Source: Aspidiotus rigidus
Taxonomy: Eukaryota > Arthropoda > Insecta > Hemiptera > Diaspididae
DNA: 64,000 nucleotides
Direction: 5' to 3'
NCBI GenBank assembly: GCA_035079385.1
Contig: JAVHKY010000003.1
Coordinates: 10,519,501-10,583,500 of the forward strand
Shown: positions 55,016 through 64,000 of the stretch, one piece after another
Numbering within the stretch: position 1 is the stretch's first letter
How the letters are laid out: the number at the start of each line of letters is the position of its first letter
Notes under the pieces: model-generated
Told to the model about the DNA's origin: nothing
What the model saw: the letters and a program-made list of their open reading frames with translations, nothing else
The model's database searches: none
Made by a program: the position numbers and the translations under genes

Positions 55016-57340
55016 TATTTATTGAGTATAATCACTGTTTCAGAGGAAGTAAACGCACACTTTGAAACCTCAATTTGGAAAACTCGTAACGATCGCTCCC
55101 AGAAGAGGTGACGTATTTACAAAAAATACGCGTAACTTATTACCTAAGATTTGTATTACAACCATTATCGAATGTCACTCGTGCGAACACAAAATTCAAC
55201 ATTGTATCGTGTAAACAATTACAGCGCACAATATCTGAAAACCAATACGAAAGAGGCGAAGAGAAAACGGCATAAACGTAAAAAATTGTATAACAAAAGA
55301 TTTTCAGTCTTTAATTACATTCGTGAAATATTTGTTTATCAGCTGCGATCACGTGATGTGCTCATCAACATAACGCGGAAAATTCATTGCCCTAGAGACA
55401 GGAAGTCGCAATAATCGATCGACCTAAAAATCAATAAACAATCGACAGAAATTTCAAAAATGGGGCACAAATATTGACGAACATATCGGCAAAGACAAAA
55501 TTTAACAAACCCTTCACTAGTTTCAATACGTAATCTGAATTATAAAAAAAAGAAAAAAACCGTAATATACATAATTTTATCGATACACGGAGAAATCGCA
55601 TACACGAATGACAATTACGAAGTCAATTCTGTCGACTGTTGAAATTTATGTAATCATAACCAAAATATCTCGAGAGCTATACAATGCAGTTCGTCGTCTT
55701 TCCAACGTTCATCAATCGAGAGACGTCTAGAAACTTTCCAAATTTACACAGAGATGTAAATTGAGTACATCTTACTAGCAACGAAGATTACCAATGACAG
55801 GCAGGGTAGCAAATGCATGCAAAAGGAAACAGAAGAACTGAACTAGAGCAGAAAGAGAAGAAAGTTGACGGAATAGTATGGTGAATAATCCAGATTGAAA
55901 TTGTATCGCGCTGTGACCGTGGATCGCGGAGAATAAGAAAATCTTAGGGTAATCGCTCTCATTCATCAAGATATTTCTAGACCGAGGCATAAGATAAGTA
56001 TACAGTACGAATAAATAAATATTTAGAGGTGTGAGAACTCAAGAACTCACTTTAAAACAGTTTGATGGAGGAGAATTACAGGTCGCTAGAATAGAAGAAA
56101 CTGAGAATAGTTTGGTAAGTACAAACTTCCTTACCGTGTCAAAGGCTATTTGATAGAAATATTGACGTTCCAGGAATCTATCAGATGATTACGAAGCCAA
56201 GTTTTCAATTCTGACCGACCGGCTTTAAATCACTTACACGTAGGTCCTTCATTATAATTAACGCCTTCGAAGGAAGATGGATTCAGTGCAATTGGAAGAT
56301 ATGAGAGACATGAGCTCTGCCAAAGCCACATTTGAAATTGTAGGATCAGAAGACGTTCAAGTTTTGAAGTCTCGGAGAAGATCGACTCAAATTATGAACT
56401 TGAAACTATGAGGCAGTCGAGACTCGGATATCATGAGAACAAAGATTAATACTGACACTCGACCTCTATGAAAACAAAAAAGCTCACGCAGAAGCGTAAG
56501 CATCACCGACTTTTCAATAATTTGCTATAAAATCATTTACACATGCTCCCCATACCTAAACTTCATTGTTTCTCACTTATAAGCTGATTGTGATAATAAT
56601 GATTTAAGGTATTCCACTTTCTCTTCTATTGTTCAATTCATTTCTAATCTTTTTAATGGGTTCTATTAAAATTAAAATATAAAACTTAGGTGATTTAGAA
56701 GAATCTTAAAGTATTAACCTGACTGTCCATTTCCAAAAATAGGTACAGTAAGATATTATAAAGTCGATAATGACAAAAATCAAAACATAGATGAGGAAAA
56801 TTGAAATGGGCAATGAAACTTCCACTTTGTCTTTACCTGAATTTCAACATTACTCCCCAGTGTTCAGGCTACGAGCCTATTGCGATAATGTAGAAGAAAA
56901 AAAAAAAAAAAAAAAATGATATGTATACCTGCATAACGCAGTAATTATAAAATACACGGCCAATATTCAATCCATCGCTTACGTGCAACGTTTGTTTAAC
57001 GTATCCAATAAACGTCGAATTTTTTCAACCATATATGACTGGTAATGAGAAGTTTTTGCAGCCAATAGGTGTATGATGCTTTAATCACGTGGCAAACGAA
57101 CTCAAATAAATTGAATAAGCGAGATTTAGCTCTTACGGCTCTATACGTGGACCACGTATATTTTGAGATTTACTCAAGAACCACTAGTCCAACCGATACA
57201 AAAATTACAGAGCAATAAGATTGAATAAACTATGACGTAATGTAGTGATATGAAGATAATAAGATTGATATTTTTTGAGAAACAACACTAAGAAATTCGA
57301 GGAAAATTGAGAGTTACTCAACTACTCGAGAAATCTAAGA
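55016..57340. other. Unrecognised AT-rich region
   Basis: No gene supported. A plus-strand frame of 87 codons at 55,151-55,414 is lysine and arginine rich and without known motif. There is a run of 22 A near 56,900. Confidence 0.35.
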
Positions 57341-57441
57341 AAAAAATTCACATTCCCAACTTCAGATAATCCACTACAACTTGGCCAAATTTCATGAGAA
57401 TCCAACCAGTAGTTTTTGAGGAGTTGCGTGGACAAAAAAAT

Positions 57442-57476
<35 letters not shown>

Positions 57477-57610
57477 AAACCTGAAATTTTCTTATTAGGG
57501 TAGAAGTGATCTAGGACCTCCAAAACGTCGAGAAAATTCATTGCCCCCTCCCCCTGAATACTTTGCGTCGGGTGTAATACCTCACTTTTTACAAGTAAAA
57601 AGTCGGTACC
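57341..57610 (+). repeat. Non-LTR-like 3' tail with (AT)n and GGGTGTAATACCTC motif
   Basis: CAAATTTCATGAGAATCCAA, CAGTAGTTTTTGAGGAGTTG and a terminal (AT)n run (57,444-57,473) resemble the 3' ends of insect non-LTR elements. A related tail occurs at 46,395-46,475. GGGTGTAATACCTCACTTTT follows, also shared with 45,260 and 46,510. No coding part remains. Confidence 0.4.
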
Positions 57611-59029
57611 TAAAAGACTTGAAATATAATTTCATAGCATGAGCTGATTACTGGTTGAGTTGAATTCTGTTTTCGAAGGCGGATCACTCGAATAGGCCTC
57701 AATTTTTCCACCTCCGAGACCCAGAAGCTCCAAATTTTCCCCATTTCTCATTTTCCCCAACACAATTTTTCCGTCTCTCGTTCTTGATGTATAACCAGCA
57801 ATAGCCTTGAACTTTTTTAAATCCTGGCACTTTCAATGACTCGTACCTCTCTACACGTCTCATGTAATCCACTAACAAAATATCTTGAAGGAGGTGTTAT
57901 GAAATTGTATACCATTTAACAGAACTTTCAATTACAACATATCTTTCAAAATGAGCATGTACGAAGCAATCTATTTAGTGCTTGAAATATTATGTAGATT
58001 ACAATCACTCACATATATGAGTATACAAAGTACGTATTTACCACGTAGTTATATATTAGGTAATACACTCGAATTCTCGATAGGGGAATATTTGTTTCAC
58101 AATACTACTGTCCTTTAGAGAAGGTGACGTCATCACTTTAATATTTCATTCAATAAATTCCTTCGCCCTTTTTTTTCTTCGATACCTTTCGCCATAGTCT
58201 ACCACAAGCTACTCTGTATGCGTTCTGCCCATTTTGCACTAAATCGTATAATTTGAATAAGAAATATTTCTTTAGAGACTGACTGTAATAATTTTACAAC
58301 ACCATCACTGACCGTAACGACATTCTCATTAATTTTTCACAACAACCCAGAGTAAATTTGCATAGTACAAACAATGAATTTCGTCACGATAGCGTTTCAG
58401 TTTTCAAAATGATAATCAATAAATTTCGAGATTGTTCTCGAGCATATCGACATAATCTATCTACTTCTTCACGAAACCTCTTGAGTTCTATTTTGGTCGT
58501 CTTTGAGACTTACAAGCCTATTTTATGCGAGAGAAGAGTTTCAGCTTCGCCGTTTAAAGTATAATGATAGCCAGCAACAGTGGAGTACATACGGGAAGAG
58601 GATGTTGAGGAACCCCCAGAGGACCCCAAAAACCTGTAAAATCTACAATTTTCAACTAACCAGTAAGCTTTCTTTTTCTTCTTCTTCTTCTTTGGCTTAA
58701 TAGAAATCAAAAATTTACGGACCATCCCCAGATTGAATGTCCAGCAATTCTGTATTACAAAATACGTCTTCAAGTATGTAAAATCGTTTTCTGATAAGCT
58801 GTAGACCATGCAAATATTGTAAGAGATGGTATAGGGATGCAGGGCAGAAACTCATTTGGCGGAAGAGAACTGATTTCACAATCAACGAAATGATTATTTT
58901 AATAATCATCCAACGTTCAATTATTTGGAGAAATTGAAACTCGAAAGTTCTTCCAGAAATAGAATAATATGTGTTTTCAAAGTCCCAGCATCCCCATTAT
59001 TTGTCAGGAACGTAGACAGAAATTCGTTG
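57611..59029. other. Unrecognised region
   Basis: No gene supported. A CTT-rich run lies near 58,675. Short frames (for example 58,510-58,809 minus) have no motif. Confidence 0.35.
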
Positions 59030-62000
59030 TTCGGTGGTCAAGAAATCTACAAGTCAGGACCCAGACACAAATTCTTCATTGGATTCTTGACAATCCAGAA
59101 CTTGAAAACCCATACACGAATTCACCATTAGGTCCTAAAAAATCCAAAGTTGAAACGGGGAAACGAATTTGTTAGTAAGTCCGAGGAAAATCCACAAGTA
59201 GAAACCCAATGGGTTCTTGGGAAGCCAGAATTTGAAATATACACGAATTCGCCGTCAGGTCTTTAAAAAATCCGAAGTTGAAATCCAGACAAAAATATGT
59301 GATTGGGTCATTAAAAAGCCCACAAGCAGGGTGTCTACTGAAAGGACATTCTCAAAATACTTGACTTTTGCTTGACTTATACTTGACCTTTTTGTATAGT
59401 AAGCGAGTTTACAAGCAGAAAAGAAAAAAAAAAAAGTCAAATCTGTTAAAAATACAATGATTTTTTTTTTGTCTTTTTTTTCAACATTTTTTATCATTTC
59501 CATCATTTTTGCTTGACCTTTTATCAAATACTTGACTTTTACTTGATTTACTTGACTTACTTGACCGGTAGACACCCTGAATTAAGTCAAAACCCACACA
59601 CGAATTCGCCATTGGGTCCTTAGAAAATCCAAATATGAAAGCCAGACAAAAATTCGTCACCGGGTTCTTGGAAATCCACAAGTAAAAAATTAGAAACAAA
59701 TTCGCCATTGGGTCCTTTGGGAATATACAAGTCGAAACGCAGATACAAATGCGTTATCAGGCTCTTGAAAATCCACAAATCGAAACTTTTTGATGAAACG
59801 AAGTCCCATCACAAGCCAGTACTCCGTCCAACTAGCTGGAGAAAAATTTGTCATTGACTCCTTCAATAATTTAAAGTAGGAGTATAAACCTAGACAGAAT
59901 TCGTCATTAGGTTCTTGAAAATCCACAAGTCGAGAAAAAGATACAAATTCGTCATTGGGTTCTGGGAAGTCCAAAAGTTGAAAATGAGACACAAATTGTC
60001 CTTAGAAAATACAATGTTGAAACCTAGACACGAATTTGTCATTAGGTTCTTGAAAATCCACAAGTCAAGAGGTAAACACAAATTCGTCACGGGGGCTTGC
60101 AAATACAGAAGTCGAGACCCAGACGAAAATTCCTCCTTTGGTTATAGAAAATCCACAAGTCCAAACCTAAACACGAATCCGTCATTGGGTTCTGGTGAGT
60201 CCGGAAATTGAAACTCAGACACGAACTCGTGGGTCCTAAGAAAATCCCAAGTTGAAACCTACAGACAAATTTGTGATTGACTCCTTCAAAAATTCAAAAT
60301 TTAAACCTAGACAGAATTCGTCATTAGGTTCTTGAAAATCCAAAAGTCGAGACCCAGTTTACTTCGTCATTGGGTTCTGGAAAACTCAAAAGTTGAAACC
60401 GAGACACAAAATCATTATTGGGCCTTTGGAAAATCCAATGTTGAAACCTAGACAGGAATTTGTCATTGAGTTCTTGAAAATACACAAGTTGAGAAAAAGA
60501 TACAAATTCGTCATTGGGTTCTGGTGAGTCCAGAAATTGAAACTCAGACACGAACTCGTAATTGGGTCCTAAGAAAATCCCAAGTTGAAACCTACAGACA
60601 AATTGGTCATGGACTCCTTCAAAAATTCAAAATATAAACCTAGACAGAATTCGTCATTAGGTTCTTGAAAATCTAAAGTCGAGACCCAGTTTAATTCGTC
60701 ATTGGGTTCTGGAAAACTCAAAAGTTGAAACCGAGACACAAATTCATTATTGGGCCTTTGGAAAATCGAACATTGAAACCTAGACAGGAATTTATTTTTC
60801 ATTGGGTTCTGGGAAGTCCAAAAGTTGAAACTGAGACACAAATTTGTTAGTGGGTCCTTAGAAAATCCAATGTTGAATCCTAGACAGGAATTTGTCATTG
60901 GGTTCTTGAAAAAATACGGAGGTTGAAACCAGACACAAATTCGTCATTGAGTTCTTGAGAAGCCACAAGTTGAGAAAAGATACAAATTTGTCATTGCGTT
61001 CTGGGGCGTCCATATGTTGAAACTGAGACACAAATTAAATGTTGGGTCCTTGGAAAATCCAACGACAGTGGGTTCTTGAAAAAATACAGAGGTTGAAACC
61101 AGACTCGTCATTGAGTTCTTGAAAATACACAAGTTGAGAAAAAGATACAAATTCGTCATTGGGTTCTGGTGAGTCCAGAAATTGAAACTCAGACACGAAC
61201 TCGTAATTGGATCCTAAGAAAATCCCAAGTTGAAACCTACAGACAAATTTGTCATTGACTCCTTCAAAAATTCAAAATATGAACCAAGACAGAATTCGTC
61301 ATTAGGTTCTTGAAAATCCAAAAGTCGAGACCCAGTTTAATTCGTCATTGGGTTCTGGAAAACTCAAAAGTTGAAACCGAGACACAAATTAATGGCCTTT
61401 GAAAAATCGAATGTTGAAACCTAGACAGGAATTTATTTGTCATTGGGTTCTTTAAAATCCACAAGTCGAGACTCAGACATGAATTCGATATTAGGTTTTT
61501 GAAAATACAGAACTTGAAACACCGACACAAATTCGTTATTAGGTACTTGAAAAATTCACAAGTCAGAACGTAGATACAATTGGGTGCTTGAAAATACTGA
61601 AGTCGAGAACCAGACAAAAATTCCTCATTTGTTCCTGGAAAATCCACAAATCCAAACCTACACACGAATTCGCCATCGGGTTCTGGTGAGTTCGGAAATT
61701 GAAACTCAGACACGAATTCGTAATTGGGTCCTAAGAAAATCCGAAGTTGAAACTCAGACACAAATTTGTCATTGGGTCTTTAAAAAATTCACAAGACAAA
61801 GCGTAGACACAAACTACTTTCGTCGTTAGGTTCTTGAAAATCTACAAGTCGAGAAAAAGATACAAATTTGTCATTGGGTTCTGGGAAGTCCATAAGTTGA
61901 AAGTGAGACACAAATTCGTTAGTGGGTCCTTAGAAAATCCAATGTTGAATCCTAGAAAGGAATTTGTCATTGGGTTCTTGAAAAAATACGGATGTTGAAA

Positions 62001-62920
62001 CCAGACACAAATTCGTCATTGAGTTCTGGACAATCCACAAATCCAAACCTAAACACGAATTCGCCATCGGGTTTTGGTGAGTCCAAAAATTGAAACCCAG
62101 ACACAAATTCGTAATTGGGTCCTAAGAAAATCCGAAGTTGAAACTCAAGACACAAATTCGTCATTAGGTTCTTGAAGATCTACAAGTCGAGAAAAAGATA
62201 CAAATTTGTCATTGCGTTCTGCGACGTCCAAAAGTTGAAACTGAGACACAAATTTGTTATTGGGTCCCTAGAAAATCCAATGTTGAATCCTAGACAGGAA
62301 TTTGTCGTTGGGTTCTTGAAAAAATACGGATGTTGAAACCAGACACAAATTCGTCATTGAGTTCTTGAGAAGCCATAAGTCGAGAAAAGATACAAATTTG
62401 TCATATTGCGTTCTAGGACGTCCAAATGTTGAAACTGAGACACAAATTCGTTAGTGGGTCCTTCGAAAATCCAATGTTGAAACCAGACACAAATTCGTCA
62501 TTGAGTTCTTGAGAATCCATAAGTCGAGAAAAGATACAAATTTGTCATTGCGTTCTGCGACGTCCAAATGTTGAAACTGAGACACAAATTTGTTATTGGG
62601 TCCTTAGAAAATCCAATGTTGAATCCTAGACAGGAATTTGTCATTGGGTTCTTGAAAAAATACGGATGTTGAAACCAGACACAAATTCGTCATTGAGTTC
62701 TTGAGAAGCCATAAGTCGAGAAAATATACAAATTTGTCATTGCGTTCTGGGAAGTCCAAAAGTTGAAACTTAGACACAAATTCGTTATTGGGTGCTGAGA
62801 AAATCCAATGTTGAAATTTAAACAGAAATTTGTCTCCGTGTTCTTGAAAATCCACAAGTTGAAACCCAGACACGAATACGTTATTGAGTCTTTAGAAAGT
62901 ACATAGGGTACACACCCAAA
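59030..62920. repeat. ~48-bp satellite array
   Basis: Imperfect tandem units of 48-50 bases with the pattern AAGTTGAAACCCAGACACAA, then TTCGTCATTGGGTTCTTGAAAATCCAC. By length there are roughly 75 units, not individually counted. Many units alternate between two or three sub-types (GAGAAAAAGATACAAAT; AATTGAAACTCAGACACGA), suggesting higher-order repeats. As 48 is a multiple of three, long frames run through it. A MITE interrupts it at 59,327-59,579. Confidence 0.85.
59327..59579. mobile_element. 253-bp MITE with CAGGGTGTCTAC ends
   Basis: Perfect 12-bp inverted ends CAGGGTGTCTAC / GTAGACACCCTG. The interior is rich in TACTTGACTT repeats and T runs. This type is common in insects and hAT-like, but an 8-bp target duplication is not evident. 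It is inserted in the 48-bp satellite. Confidence 0.7.
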
Positions 62921-64000
62921 CACGGGTAAGTTGAGACCTCGCCTCTAAATAGTCAATTTTTAGTCTTTTTCCCGAAATTCCAAAGAACTGAGAGGAGACC
63001 CCAAAAAACCGCCAACGCTATCGTGCTCAGGGCAAGAAGTACTTCTGTGCTCGTAGAAACACCTTCGCCTATTCATATTCATCGAGAGCTGTTCATGTGT
63101 GTGATGATACGATACAGTATTCCAAAAGTGCTAAGCGATGGCAATTTTAAAGTATTCAAACGCAATTTGTAGGAAACTCAGAGGAGATAGTAAAAACAGC
63201 AAACAGCATCGTGTTCAGCGCGGAAAATACTTCTAAAAACACCTACGCTCACTTATGTTGATTCCCAAAGTTTGATATCTGTTCATGTGTGTTGATTGAC
63301 CTTTGTGGAGAAACTACCCAGAAAAGATCATTGAAGAAATTCTCGGGAAATTTTTCTTCCCCGAGGAATGTTTATTCGGAGAAAAATTTGGCAAACGTCC
63401 TTGGAGATAATTACACTCGGAAAAGTGTTCAGCACGTAGACAAGGAACCTATTTGTACGTAGATGAATTTTGTCCTCATAAAGCTCCTAGCATCGAGCTC
63501 ATCTCCTCAGTCACTTTTGGCAAAATTGAAATAACAATTACTTTTGAGACATGTAGTTGGACTTTACTACCAAGAAGCTGATGAAAGATAGACACCACAC
63601 TATAACAATAAGGCCGAATTTCAACCTAAATAAGAGTCGGAATCGAGTAACAGTCATTAGAAAATCTCATAATAAAATGCGTACAATGTTTTCCGTATCG
63701 TACCCTAAATGTCGATACGGTTGCCAAGAACGTCCACCAGATGACAGGCTTTTTTTGTTGAATCGTGTCAAGACTGATACGAGTTATAGAACGAGAGAAA
63801 CGAGAAGATTTTGACGGGCAATATCTTTCGATAATCTGTACGCAGTCGAAATTGACATCCGCGCCCGGTAGAGTTTTTCAATTCTTCGTCACGTTCCACA
63901 CACACAAACACACACGCGCGTCTAATACGCACCCGAGGATTATGTGTTCGACGCATACATAAATAGGATAAGCGAACAGTAACAGAAAAAAAGAAGGCTT
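62921..64000. other. Unrecognised right edge with a direct duplication
   Basis: About 62,985-63,115 and 63,180-63,295 are diverged direct copies (ATCGTG, TTCAG, AGTACTTCT / AATACTTCT, AAACACCT, TGTTCATGTGTGT). No gene supported. A (CA)n-rich stretch lies at 63,898-63,920. The missing TPS N-terminal exon is not here. Confidence 0.4.

Noticed and set aside
59030..62920. CRISPR-like regular repeats
   Set aside because: Units are contiguous and diverged with no unique spacers, and the genome is eukaryotic; this is a satellite.
31694..64000. TPS N-terminal exon (V-V-S-N-R-L-P and G-W-P-G segments)
   Set aside because: I read the minus strand for these motifs and found none; I do not place the exon inside this window.

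Overview
This is nuclear DNA from an animal, most likely an insect. It is AT-rich, has GT-AG introns, contains a fused trehalose-6-phosphate synthase/phosphatase of the insect type, and is full of arthropod-style transposons. I could not place it more precisely. Only two host genes are recognisable, both on the minus strand. They fill a small part of the window; almost everything else is mobile or repetitive DNA.

Layout. Positions 1-3,540 hold a five-exon gene for a 393-residue protein made of two tandem gamma-glutamylcyclotransferase-like (GGCT) domains, both with degenerate active sites. From 5,320 to 31,693 lie the eleven 3'-most coding exons of the trehalose-6-phosphate synthase gene (710 residues). 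Its first ~110 codons were not found and probably lie beyond 64,000. The long TPS introns are stuffed with transposons: a foldback element with a 9-bp target duplication (9,406-10,771), several MITEs, an R1-like non-LTR retrotransposon remnant (about 15,800-17,960), an element built on a ~140-bp tandem array (18,178-19,561), a FLYWCH/MULE transposase with a single internal stop (23,412-24,929), a mariner-like element (25,797-26,704) and a Penelope-like element (28,335-30,290).

From 31,700 to the right edge no convincing host exon is visible. There is a 4.5-kb foldback element containing a nested element (32,297-36,839). A second copy of the nested family lies at 51,431-54,319. Two decayed Penelope copies follow, one split by two later insertions (42,060-47,260). 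A dispersed repeat occurs as an inverted pair at 39.3-40.4 kb and 49.9-50.6 kb. A ~48-bp satellite occupies 59,030-62,920.

How it works together: TPS makes trehalose, the main insect blood sugar, from UDP-glucose and glucose-6-phosphate by way of trehalose-6-phosphate. Nothing in the sequence links the GGCT-like gene to that pathway beyond being the next gene on the same strand. The most unusual host feature is the tandem, apparently non-catalytic GGCT-like protein. The most unusual repeat features are several unrelated transposon families whose arms or interiors have become minisatellite arrays.
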